Shown piece by piece: positions 8,668-17,940 of a stretch of DNA of 64,000 nucleotides (positions are counted from its first letter, which is position 1; each line of letters opens with the position of its first letter). The notes below the pieces were generated by a model that ran no database searches, was not told where the DNA came from, and was given only the letters and a program-made list of their open reading frames with translations. The stretch spans positions 5,059,001 to 5,123,000 of the forward strand of contig NZ_AP017367.1 in NCBI RefSeq assembly GCF_001548395.1, written 5' to 3'. Made by a program: the position numbers and the translations under genes. This stretch comes from Leptolyngbya sp. O-77 (lineage in GTDB: Bacteria; Cyanobacteriota; Cyanobacteriia; Elainellales; Elainellaceae).

Positions 8668-9021
8668 ATGGACAACCGAGTTTTCACCACCCCCGAAGGA
8701 CTGCTGACCGTCGAAGCTGCCCAAAAAGTGCTGAATCGCTCCCGTGCTTCGGTCTACCGCTATGCCAACACCGACCCAAATACCCTAAATCCGCCCTATG
8801 ACCCATCGCGGCTCAACCCAGAATTGCGCCAATCGCTCGAAGATCCCATCCTGTTTCACCCCAATGAAGTTGCCCGCTTTGCAGCCGATATCCTTGGAAT
8901 GAAACAAGTCACAATTCAGGTTCAAGAATCAGCAGAAACCACCACCCACAAGCTATTGCGGGCGATTCTCTCAGAACTTCAAAGCATTCGAGAGCTACTC
9001 GAATCTAAGCCCCCAAGTTGA
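8668..9021 (+). CDS. Small putative HTH DNA-binding protein
   Basis: This 117-residue protein has an N-terminal helix-turn-helix-like segment (LLTVEAAQKVLNRSRASVYRYANTD), similar to excisionase/MerR-type 'name the motif then read the next residues' domains, and a C-terminal amphipathic helix (LLRAILSELQSIRELLES) that could mediate oligomerisation. I do not recognise the exact family. The repeat field just upstream suggests autoregulation. It is convergent with the glycosyltransferase gene that follows. Confidence 0.65.
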   Translation: MDNRVFTTPEGLLTVEAAQKVLNRSRASVYRYANTDPNTLNPPYDPSRLNPELRQSLEDPILFHPNEVARFAADILGMKQVTIQVQESAETTTHKLLRAILSELQSIRELLESKPPS

Positions 9022-9044
9022 GCAGTGGAGTCATTAAAAATAAA

Positions 9045-10173
9045 TTAAAAATAAATCGGGATGCGGCATTCTTCCAGCAGGCGATCGCCCTTTTCTTGCA
9101 GCGCTTGAATTTCTGCCTCAAGCCTTGCAGGAACAGGCAAACTGGCGATCGCCAACAGGTCTCGAAGACGATAGCGCCAGTCGTGCCGCAGCAGACACTC
9201 ACAGTGATTTCGGAGGGAGTTTTGCTGTAAAAAAATCCTGATCCGCTAGTAGAGATTCTAAAAACTCAACCGCATTACTTTCCCTTGGAAAATCAATTGC
9301 GCTGTTTTCCCAATCCATCAACTCCGCCACACCCGACCCAAACGGACGTTTCCCAACGATCGTGCAGCCGTAGAGCCAACCCTCTACCCATCGATACAGC
9401 AAGGGAGAATCCTGATAGAAACGCGGTACGTCGCTCGCTTCAAAGCAAAGGCTAATCTTTGCATGATTGAGCAACCTCGAATGGAGCATCCCATGCTCGC
9501 CTCGATCAAGCAGATCAGGCTTTGAAAAAGTGGAATACAAATAAAAGCGATCGCTCTCCGCCTGTCCAAATCGCTGATGAAGCTGTCGATGGATCGCTTC
9601 ATTTCGACGACCATAGCTCAAGATATCAATCCAGCGGTGCCGCCGATTGAGTTCCACACCCAACGTATTGGTTGCCAGCGGCAAGTATATTGCATTAATG
9701 CCGTGCATCTCTCTCACAGAATCAGCCATATCTTGACTGATTGTAAATAGATAGTCTAGGCAGGAAATAGCAGTAGGATTGAGGTGATTTGCGCTAAATC
9801 CATCCAACAGGTAACCAATTCTTACATCAAACCGTTTTAGCAAAGGGCCGAGCACATGCATCGACAGTAGAAACTGCGACCCAAGCCCCACAATCAGCAA
9901 TACATTTATCCCAGAATCCAAACTGGGCAACTGCTCCAACTCATACCAGGAGCGAAATAGGCGATGCCGATATCGTCGCGTAAAAGCCACATAACGATCG
10001 GAAACTTTCAGCGGCCCTAGCCGAATTGACTGGTTATGCGTGGGATAGAGAAAGACAGGCTTAAAAATACTGGATAGAACTTCTTCTAGATTCTGGCTGA
10101 CTGACCAACCTACATGTTGATTATCAGGAGAATTTTCAGAAAAGACGTAGAGATTCAGCCCCATATACAGCAA
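9045..10173 (-). pseudogene. Glycosyltransferase (CgeB/GT1-like), frameshifted at a poly-A run
   Basis: The main frame runs from ATG at 10173 to a premature stop at 9199. It has Rossmann-type segments (LLIVGLGSQFLL, VRIGYLLDGF) and late motifs typical of CgeB-like glycosyltransferases (LEFLESLLADQDFF, preceded by LYGCTIVGKRPFGSGVAELM). Seven A residues at 9229-9235 break the frame. Dropping one restores a natural C-terminus (CLLRHDWRYRLRDLL, then a coiled helix) to a stop at 9045, giving about 375 residues. It is either a frameshift mutation, a phase-variable homopolymer or a sequencing error. The likely role is cell-surface glycan synthesis. Confidence 0.7.
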
Positions 10174-10870
10174 CAGCTAGGAGTTTTAGAAGATAGAAAT
10201 CAAGATACTGTTAGCAGGGCTGTTTCATTCTAAATTTCGACTTTTGTGTATCTACGAGAATGCGACGTTCCAGGATTCGGTGATTTTAACCTTCGATGAC
10301 TGAAATCGCCTAAGCTCGTCGCCCAAATCTAGAATGAAATGACCCTGATACTGTTAGCCTGGAGAATACAAATACAACATTGCTGTAGAGTGCATCCCAC
10401 TTTTGCGATGAGTAAAAGTGCTTAGTTCTAGACTTTGGCGATAGCGATAAACTTTGAGTATTGTACTTTTACCCGATACCCGTCATGGACGCTGAGAAAA
10501 AAGCCCAAATCCAAGCCCATGCTCGTGCCCTTGCCGCTCTGCTATACGAGGAAACTGACCCAGAGCAAGTGAAAACGTTGGCAGGGATTGAGGCGGCAGT
10601 GCGAGGACATCTGCTCGAACATGTCAGCCCAGAGATCGGGGATTTTTTATTGCAACAAGTAGCGGCACGACAAGTGGACGAAAGCGTCGCATCGAGAGCA
10701 TCCTTGGACAACTGCAAGTGAGTGAGAAACAAGCTCAAATTCTGGAGGTGAAAGCGTACACACGATGGAGTCCTTACCTGGAGCGGTGTTGTTTGTTGGT
10801 GAGTGCCAATGAATCGTATGAGCGGGCGGCAGAAGACATTGAAGTGTTGACTGGGATAAAGGTTTCTCAC

Positions 10871-12042
10871 CAGAAGTGTTGAATGATAGCAAATATGTTT
10901 AAAAAAATAGCCCCTAATCGTGTAAACTAGAGGCTATAAAAAAGAAAATAATGTTAGTATCATGATATCAAACTTTCCTGAGATCGTCAAAAAGCATCTG
11001 GGCCACCTCGCCACGGATGACTATCCGGTTCTCAACAGCTTTCTATTTGTTTCTATTTGGCTCTCCTTGGTTCTCGATCAGAGTCAAAGCAGTATGAGGA
11101 GCGTCTTCAAGCGCTTAAATATTCGTGGCATCAAGGTCAAGATTTCTACTTTTTCTAAAGCCAGCAAGAACCGTGATCCCCAGATACTTTATGATCTTTT
11201 TTGGGTATTGAAGCAGGAACTCCACAAAAGGCATAAGATTGATGCTGCAAAGCTGACTTTATTTCCGCTGGATTCAACCATTGTTAGTTTGACGAGCAAG
11301 TTGCTCTGGGCGCAGGGTATTCACCAAGTAAAGCTGTTTAGTGGTTTAGATTTAATGACACATGAGCCGGGGGGTGTTTTATCCACTTTGGTCAAGGTCA
11401 TGACAGTAAACATGGGAAGGAAACGATCGATGCTGTGCCTGATAATAGTGTCGGGGTCATGGATCGGGGCTTTTTTAGCCTAGCTCGAATTCGCTATTTA
11501 CTGAATCAAGAGAATCGCTACTTTATCGTCAGAATCAAGAATAATATTAGTCTCAAGATGCTAGAAAATGGCAACTTCTTGATTGGCACGGGTAAGGAGC
11601 AAGTTGAAGCACGGGTTGTCGCCTTTTGTGATTTAGAATCACAAACAGAATATCGCTTGTCAACGAATCTACCGATAGGGGGAGAAAATACCATTTCCAA
11701 TGAGGAAATTAGCGAATTTTATCGTTTGCGTTGGCAGATAGTTTTTGTGAATTTCTGAAGATGCATCTGAAACTAGATCGACTAATTACTAAGAATGTGA
11801 ACGGGATTGAGATGCAGATTTATGCGTGTTTGGTAGCTTATGTGATTTTGCAATTGGTGACAATTCCGAAAGAATTTGGCAACAAAGTATTAGATAAGCT
11901 ACGATATTTACAGGCTTTTATGTGTGAAAATATCAGTTATGCCCACTGGCTCCAAAAATTAGTGTTTTGTTGACAAAACCAGCTTGCCACAGGATTAGTG
12001 TGTCTATTTTTAGAAAAGAAAATCTTAAGATTCAACACTTTT
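10871..12042 (+). mobile_element. IS4-type insertion sequence nested in ISKra4 copy A
   Basis: This 1172-bp element is flanked by a 10-bp direct duplication GGTTTCTCAC (10861-10870 and 12043-12052). Copies B and C show the uninterrupted sequence at the same place. The ends are 13/14 inverted repeats, CAGAAGTGTTGAAT on the left and CAAAAGTGTTGAAT read from the right. The duplication length and transposase motifs fit the IS4 family. Confidence 0.9.
10962..11973 (+). pseudogene. IS4-family transposase, at least two frameshifts
   Basis: Three overlapping frames form one transposase. The first begins at ATG 10962 and holds the first catalytic Asp (FPLDSTIVSL). A one-base shift near 11380 leads into the second, with the second Asp (VMDRGFFS) and YRLRWQI. 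A second shift near 11735 removes the Glu expected right after WQI and leads to the C-terminal frame (FLKMHLKLDRLITKN). The loss of the catalytic Glu region means this copy is inactive. Confidence 0.85.
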
Positions 12043-12775
12043 GGTTTCTCACAGTACTCAACAGCGATTAGTGCATCGTCAAATCTTTGAGTTACCGCAA
12101 GTGGAAGAAACGGTTGAGGAGATGAGTATCGATGGAGGTAAAGTGCGATTGCGAACACCCGAAGGAGAACCGAGTGAATGGCGAGATTACAAGGCAGTGA
12201 ATCTGCACGAGTCCTGTGTTGCTGCCTTCTTTCAAGACAATGAGCAGTTGGTCAACTGGGTCAATGTTCAGTCTTTATCTGACCCATTGACTTGTATTGG
12301 AGATGGGCATGATGGGATCTGGAATGTCTACACCCAGATTGGCAACCAGACCCAAAGACGGGAGATTTTGGACTGGTATCACTTGGTTGAGAATTTGGGC
12401 AAAGTGGGTGGTTCTGTGCAACGTTTAGATGCCGTGGAAACCTGTTTGTGGCAAGGCGATGTCGAGGGCGCAATTGCACAGTTTGAGGATTGGCAACACG
12501 AGCGGGTTACGAATTTCGTTAGCTACCTTAACAAGCATCGACAGCGGATTGTCAATTATGGCTACTATCAAGCTGAAGGAGTCTCCATTGGTTCCGGGGC
12601 AATTGAATCGACCGTTAAACAACTTGGGCGGCGAATCAAGATATCGGGGCGCAGTGGGACAAAGATAACGTTCCGCAGGTGCTGAAGCAACGTTGTGCCT
12701 ACCTCAATGGGCAATTCTCAACATGAGTCTTGCAAAATTGGGATGCACTCGTAAAGTATCAGGTAGCGTTTCCTT

Positions 12776-14112
12776 GAGACTGTAAATTATTTTGTGTAAG
12801 CGGTCAAAATTAGTTCAAACATCAGGAGACCGCCCATGCCTCGCCGTCGTCGCCCCCAAGATAAAGTAGACCACCTGCTGGATGAGCTGCTTGCCGATTA
12901 CTCCACCCCCGAGCAAATCCTGGGAGAACAAGGACTGCTCAAACAACTGACCAAACGACTGGTGGAACGAGCACTGCAAGCAGAATTGAGCCATCACCTG
13001 GAAACCGAAGTCCAAGCTCCGCCTCCTGAAGAAACCAGTTCCAGCAAGCGTCGCAATAGTCGTAACGGGTACTCCTCTAAAACCGTCAAAGCAGACTGTG
13101 GAGAATTGGCACTCTCGATTCCCCGCGACCGTAACAGCACCTTTGAGCCGATTTTGGTGCCCAAAGGAGAGCGACGCTTGAGTGGGCTGGATGACAAAAT
13201 CATGGCAATGTATGCCCGAGGCTTGAGCACTCGAGATATTCAAGCGCAACTGGAGGAACTCTATGGGGTGGAGGTTTCTCCCACGTTGATTAGCCAAGTC
13301 ACCGATGCGGTCAGTGACGAGGTGCGTCAGTGGCAGAACCGCCCGCTGGCTAAGCTGTATCCGATTGTTTACCTCGATGCCATTCACGTTCATGTCGAGA
13401 AGACGGGCGGGTGAGCAATCATGCCGTTTACGTTGTCTTAGGTGTAACGCTTGACGGGATTAAGGAAGTCCTAGGGCTATGGATGTCTGCCAATGAAGGG
13501 GCAAAGTTTTGGCTCAAAGTGCTGACCGACCTCAAGAATCGCGGCGTAGAAGACATTTTCATCGCCTGTGTAGATGGACTCAAAGGCTTCCCCGATGCGA
13601 TTGCAGCGGTCTTTCCCAAAACACGAGTGCAGTTGTGTATCGTGCATCTGATTCGCAACTCTTTGCGCTATGTGCCCTGGGGCAGCCAAGCCGAAGTCAT
13701 TGCCGACCTCAAGCCGATTTATCAAGCGGCCACGGTAGAGGAGGCTGAGACCGCACTAGAAAACTTCGCTGATAAGTGGGACAGGCTCTATCCCACGATT
13801 TCCCAGATCTGGTTGCGTCACTGGAACAACATCATCCCCTTCTTTGACTATCCACCAGACATTCGCAAAGTGATTTACACCACCAATGCAATCGAGTCGC
13901 TCAATCGCTCGTTGCGTAAGGTGCTCAAGACAAAGGGATGCTTCCCCAATGAGGAATCGGTCTACAAGCTGCTCTACTTGGCGCTTAACAATATTGCCAA
14001 AAAGTGGACGATGCCGATCCGCGATTGGAAAGCAGCACTCATGCGTTTTGCCATTGAGTTCCCCGATCGCTTTCCTCAGTTCTAAGCCTTACACAAAAAA
14101 ATTGACACTCTC
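12776..14112 (+). mobile_element. IS256-type (Mutator) insertion sequence
   Basis: This 1337-bp element has 8-bp target duplications GTTTCCTT at 12768-12775 and 14113-14120. The ends are imperfect inverted repeats about 25 bp long, starting GAGACTGT on the left and GAGAGTGT read from the right, both continuing into TTTTGTGTAAG. It sits 25 bases right of ISKra4 copy A, inside a leftward gene (14121-14894) that it cuts. Confidence 0.95.
12836..14085 (+). pseudogene. IS256-family transposase with one frameshift
   Basis: The first frame runs from ATG 12836 to 13414, the second from about 13411 to 14085. Joined, they give a typical Mutator-type transposase of about 416 residues: first Asp in VYLDAIHV, second in CVDGLKGFPDAI, Glu in TTNAIESLNRSLRK. 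The break at GGGCGGGTGAGC fits the loss of one base from the usual KTGRVSN reading. Both halves are otherwise well preserved, so the mutation looks recent. Confidence 0.9.
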
Positions 14113-14120
14113 GTTTCCTT

Positions 14121-14894
14121 GCTTGACAGTCTCAACTGTTGCCCAAGAATTCCTAGAGCAAGCGATGTTTCAAGCAAGGCTTCAATTCTCTTTTCAGGTT
14201 CAATAGCCTTGATTTTTAAAAGGTCGGGTTTATCTAGAGACAACAGTTGATATAGATTCGCAGTATTAGCTCTTGCTGGAGTAAAATTTGGTGCCTCATT
14301 GAAACTTAAATCTTGAAGAACTTCTTCTGCTTGCTCAAATCTTTTTTGTCTTAAGTTCTCAAGTGTTTCTGAGGATAGATTCAATTCACGAGCTGCAAAA
14401 TTAAAAATCTCTTTGAAGAGTGTTCTTCGGCTACGAAAAGTTTTTGCCTGCAAAATTTTAGATGCTTTTAACTTAGCATAAACTTCTTTGTCGTCTGAAG
14501 TGATGAGAAAAAATCTATTTAGGGCTTCAATTTTCTGAAAAATTTTTTCATTCTTTGTATTCAGAAAAAAGACTGTCAATTTATACGGAATTTCAGAGAA
14601 AAAATCATAATCTTCCAGAAGATAATCATCAAATAGGATACCAAAATTTATATGGGAAGGTACATAAATCCTTGTGTTTGCTAAATGCCAATCTAGTGGA
14701 TTAAGAATTTGTATAATGCTTTTAGGTAGAAAGTTTATTGAATCAAGCCACTCAGATACAAACATTTCTGGAGGCTCGTAATTGATTGATTCGGGTCTCG
14801 TTCCAATCAGAAAATATTGAATTCGATCTTCTAACACAGGTCTAAAAAAGTTTTCTTCCTCAAAAGACGATGATTGCATAGTTGATTGATTCAT
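14121..14894 (-). pseudogene. Hypothetical cassette gene truncated by insertion sequences
   Basis: The function is not recognised. The likely start is ATG 14894 (MNQSTMQSSSFEEENFF); the frame is open further upstream. About 258 native residues remain, AT-rich and mixed helix/strand (YFLIGTRPESINYEPPEM, PYKLTVFFLNTKNEK). At 14121 the sequence enters the IS256 duplication. Beyond that element the frame resumes for only a few codons (12775-12751) and then runs into ISKra4 copy A, so the C-terminus is lost. It lies just beyond attC a and reads leftward like the other array genes. Confidence 0.65.
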
Positions 14895-15029
14895 CCTGCT
14901 GAATTTGCTTACAGTACTTCTGCAAGATGCTAACACAGGTACTAATGCAAAAACTTGTATTAAAAGTTTCCAGAAATAAAGTGATTGGTACACGCATCAG
15001 AAGTGCTGTCCTCAACAGACTCCCAAGCA

Positions 15030-15116
15030 GCCTAACGGTTCGGGTCAGCGGTTGCCAGTACCTTTGCAGCTCACCCAAGCGGCTTCGGTCAATCCGCTGC
15101 ACCCGAATTGTTAGGA
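15030..15116 (-). other. attC-like recombination site a
   Basis: The 87-bp imperfect palindrome starts GCCTAAC and ends GTTAGGA. Outer arms read CCTAAC..TTCGGGT.CAGCGG on both strands, with one extra base in the right arm (GGGTGCAGCGG against GGGTCAGCGG), as in folded attC sites. It separates the truncated gene (14121-14894) from the HNH gene, whose last codons it contains. Confidence 0.8.
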
Positions 15117-15889
15117 GGCGGTTGAACTTTAGAACTACTCAACAAAACCTGAACCTCCTCAATACTCAACGGGGGAGAACGGCGATGAATCATGGCATGA
15201 CAGTTAGGACACACGGGACGTAAATCTTTGACAGGATCAACCTCGTACTCTTCGGCAATCTCAGAAATGGGACAGAGATGGTGTACGTGAATAAAACCCT
15301 CGCCTAATTCTCCGAAAACCGTACCAAAATTGAATCCACACGCAAAGCAACTTGTTCCATAGTGAGCTATGCATCGTTGACGAGCTTGGGGGCTTCGTTC
15401 ATAAGCATTAACTGAAACTTTGCAAACTGCGCCTTCTCGGAAAACTGTAGTCTCATCAACTTCATCAGGAAACGTGACCGACAAAGAACTTTCAGGTGTA
15501 ACCCAACCCAAAACTTCGAGAGCTTCTGCAACTTCTGGATGCATTTCCCAGAAAAATCGGTAGGGATTGCGCTCTTCATATCCACTAGACCAAACAGACC
15601 ACCATCGATGTGTACCAACTTCTCGCTGACTTGGCTCAAACCCTGTTGCCTCACAAAATAACCGTCCTAGCCGACCATACAGCAGATTGATTGCGCCACG
15701 CCCGCTTTCAATACCTATTAACTCTGCAAGCTGGGTTGCTGTAGCAGTACGATTTGGGGCGTAATACTGCTCTTGTAGCAAACGAACCTGTGATTCATTG
15801 ATACGAGAACGGATCGCAGATAAACCTGACACATACTCGTCAACAGTTGGGATTGCACTTGGTTTGAAGATGTGACCCATACCAGGCAC
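15089..15889 (-). CDS. HNH endonuclease (restriction-like), cassette-borne
   Basis: The protein has 266 residues (or 263 from the second ATG at 15880). The C-terminal HNH/zinc nuclease domain has CFACGFNFG, then HVHHLCPIS, then the DLRPVCPNCHAMIHRR closing motif, as in McrA-like restriction nucleases. The N-terminal 130 residues are not a recognised family and may recognise the target. The stop codon lies inside attC a, so the last residues (PPPNNSGAAD) are encoded by the recombination site. It is flanked by attC a and attC b, as expected for a single-gene cassette. Confidence 0.85.
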   Translation of the reverse strand: MPGMGHIFKPSAIPTVDEYVSGLSAIRSRINESQVRLLQEQYYAPNRTATATQLAELIGIESGRGAINLLYGRLGRLFCEATGFEPSQREVGTHRWWSVWSSGYEERNPYRFFWEMHPEVAEALEVLGWVTPESSLSVTFPDEVDETTVFREGAVCKVSVNAYERSPQARQRCIAHYGTSCFACGFNFGTVFGELGEGFIHVHHLCPISEIAEEYEVDPVKDLRPVCPNCHAMIHRRSPPLSIEEVQVLLSSSKVQPPPNNSGAAD

Positions 15890-15957
15890 TTTCTGATTGT
15901 GATTTAAGCGTCACACTAATGGTCTTTCGGTTGCGCCCCCACAGATAACCTTGAGCC

Positions 15958-16044
15958 GCCTAACGACCAAGCTCACCGGACGCAGATAACCTTGGCAACT
16001 CAACCGACCAGCTTTCGGCGTTCCGGTGCAGCGACTTGTTAGCT
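15958..16044 (-). other. attC-like recombination site b
   Basis: This 87-bp imperfect palindrome starts GCCTAAC and ends GTTAGCT. The arms AAGCTCACCGGACGC and (read from the right) GCTGCACCGGAACGC pair with an unpaired G, the same offset seen in the other six sites. It separates the HNH cassette from the YdcF-TPR-NB-ARC cassette. Confidence 0.8.
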
Positions 16045-16076
16045 GGCTGGCGCAACACAACCAATCTCAAATTTGA

Positions 16077-16619
16077 TTATCTACTTGAGCGTCCCAAGAC
16101 TTTATCCATAACTCTATTCCATCTACTTCTAGTACTAGAAAGCGTATCACTTAGCCCAGGAAAAATGGCACCTAATGCTTGAATTACTGTAGATGGAATT
16201 TGTACTAAATACATTAAAGCAAATTCTTTGCGACCAAAAGATATGATTGTCACGGAGTAATTACTAAAAATAATTCTTGACAAACAGAAGACTTTAAAGC
16301 TTCTCACTGAGTCACAAAATATATAAATTCTTTGAAAAGGATAAGCAAGATTTTCTAAAATTTCCTTTGCAAATAAAAGATTATGCAGGGAAGTAACAGA
16401 AGCCTCTTCAAGGATAAACTCCTGATCAACTTCCCTCTGCTGGAGAAGCTTCCGCATTAGTCCTGCTTCTGAATAGGGCGAATTTTCTACAGTATATCCT
16501 CCACAAAGAATTAGCTTATCTATATCACTAGAAGACAAAAAGAGTGAGATAGAATCTGCATAAATTTCTAGGTCATTTTCTAATGAAACCCCATAACCAC
16601 ATATAATTCCTACATTCAT
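16077..16619 (-). CDS. YdcF/ElyC-like (DUF218) protein
   Basis: The start is most likely ATG 16619 (MNVGIICGYGV), 10 bases after the TPR gene stop; the frame is open further to 16655, but that overlaps the TPR gene. The protein has 180 residues. DUF218/YdcF-type motifs are LILCGGYTVENSPYSEAGLM and EEASVTSLHNLLFAKEIL, with a C-terminal basic tail. YdcF-like proteins bind nucleotides or act in envelope metabolism; their role here is unknown. It is the third gene of a leftward operon with the TPR and NB-ARC genes inside one long cassette. Confidence 0.75.
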   Translation of the reverse strand: MNVGIICGYGVSLENDLEIYADSISLFLSSSDIDKLILCGGYTVENSPYSEAGLMRKLLQQREVDQEFILEEASVTSLHNLLFAKEILENLAYPFQRIYIFCDSVRSFKVFCLSRIIFSNYSVTIISFGRKEFALMYLVQIPSTVIQALGAIFPGLSDTLSSTRSRWNRVMDKVLGRSSR

Positions 16620-16629
16620 GATTACTATC

Positions 16630-17925
16630 TCACATAGTCCACTTTTTATTACCAAAAGTCCAGACCAAGGCTAATTTTAACATTCTGCGGAATCTTGTTC
16701 GATTTAGAATGCCAAGGTTGTAGTAAAGATAAAACCCTTTTAGCAAATAAAAAATAGCCTTCAAGAAATTACGTTTATTCCAGAATGCTAATGCCAAATC
16801 TAATGTCGAGCTTGCAGTTCCGTGACGATTACCTATCATCTTTCTAGTATTCAGTGAACGTTGAAAATGGTTTTTGGCTTGATCAAAATTTCTTTGAGCT
16901 AAGCAAATAAGTCCCATTTGTTCATAACAGTCTGACAGTCCCCACTGATTATCAAATTTCTGATATCCATTAATTGAGAACTTGCACAGATCTTCTGCCA
17001 GATCTGGATTACCTTGATTCAGAAGAACATATGCTAAGTGATGGCTAACCCAAACTACTTGACTTTCACTTTCAATTTCAGTTGCTTGCTTTTTTGCTTT
17101 TTCTAAAAAAGTTCTTGCCTGTTCATAGTCCCCAATTTTTCTTGCGATGATTCCTTGATGAGCAAGAGGACCTATAATCTTATGAAAAAGTCCTAGCTCC
17201 TCTCTTAAAGAAATGACCTCACTATATAATCTCATTGCATCTTGAAAATGACTAGCATTCATTTCAAAAAAAGCTAAATTCTCTAAGATATCTGTTTTTA
17301 GCTCCTTGATTTTTGCGGTATCCACAAAATCGCTTTTGTCAGCTTTAAGCAGAGCAGAATTTAAATTTTCTATCCCTTCTTTATATGAGCCTGAGTTAAC
17401 TTGCCGCATTCCAAGGTATGCCAAAGACTCAATATGTATCTCTGTACCTGATAGCGATTTATTGAATAGCTCTTCTAGTAGCACTCTTGCTTCTTCTAGT
17501 TGATTATTTGTCGCTGACATGGCTCTTGCTTTCAACAACTCAACAAATGTCAAGTCATGTTCATAACCTTCTAATGAAGTGAGAATTTCCTGTGAAATTG
17601 CTAGTAATTCCCTCGAAAGCTCATTAAATAAAAGATACTCATACAAAGGTAGTGAAATATTTGAATTGATTGGAAGAGATTTGTGAAGAATAATTTGTAT
17701 CTTTTCCCATTCTTGAAGTTCGCACAAAAGATGTAATGCTTCCTTATATCCTTTTGTCTTCTCAAGCGCAGAACTTCCAGGTTTGAGTTTTCGACGTGTA
17801 AGCCAATTGACAATTCCAATGTAGTTGTCAAGTTCCTGGCTAGAACAATTGTCAGCCAAGGTTTGCGGACAGATTCCTAGATCCTTGAGCAATAGTTCAT
17901 TATCTGATGATGAGATGGAAACCAT
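16630..17925 (-). CDS. TPR-repeat protein (putative sensor partner)
   Basis: This 431-residue protein is largely tetratricopeptide-like helices: ESLAYLGMRQVNSGSYKEGI, LENLAFFEMNASHFQDAM, LAHQGIIARKIGDYEQAR, LAYVLLNQGNPDLAEDL, EQMGLICLAQRNFDQAK. The ATG at 17925 is 15 bases after the NB-ARC stop. In STAND proteins such repeats normally form the C-terminal sensor; here they are a separate gene. It probably interacts with the NB-ARC ATPase. That is inference. Confidence 0.8.
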   Translation of the reverse strand: MVSISSSDNELLLKDLGICPQTLADNCSSQELDNYIGIVNWLTRRKLKPGSSALEKTKGYKEALHLLCELQEWEKIQIILHKSLPINSNISLPLYEYLLFNELSRELLAISQEILTSLEGYEHDLTFVELLKARAMSATNNQLEEARVLLEELFNKSLSGTEIHIESLAYLGMRQVNSGSYKEGIENLNSALLKADKSDFVDTAKIKELKTDILENLAFFEMNASHFQDAMRLYSEVISLREELGLFHKIIGPLAHQGIIARKIGDYEQARTFLEKAKKQATEIESESQVVWVSHHLAYVLLNQGNPDLAEDLCKFSINGYQKFDNQWGLSDCYEQMGLICLAQRNFDQAKNHFQRSLNTRKMIGNRHGTASSTLDLALAFWNKRNFLKAIFYLLKGFYLYYNLGILNRTRFRRMLKLALVWTFGNKKWTM

Positions 17926-17940
17926 ATTGTTAAATGATGA

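Larger units (their letters stand above)
10485..12726 (+). pseudogene. ISKra4-type transposase, broken copy A
   Basis: ORF A (from ATG at 10485) is intact and ends in a GTGA overlap with ORF B, as in the other copies. ORF B is split at 10870 by an IS4-type element and, near 12650, has lost one G relative to copy B, which changes the frame close to the C-terminus. It therefore cannot give a functional transposase. Copy B (42142-43202) is the only intact one in the window. Confidence 0.9.
10388..12750 (+). mobile_element. ISKra4-type insertion sequence, copy A (interrupted)
   Basis: The ends are the inverted repeats GAGTGCATCCCA (10388-10399) and TGGGATGCACTC (12739-12750). Without the IS4-type element inserted at 10871 and its 10-bp duplication, the element is about 1.18 kb, the same as copies B (42118) and C (44912). 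The transposase also resembles the ISKra4/ISMich2 type, with a short ORF A and a longer ORF B in a different frame. Unlike B and C, the flanks (ATTGCTGTA and GTAAAGTAT) do not match, so the target duplication has been lost. Confidence 0.9.
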
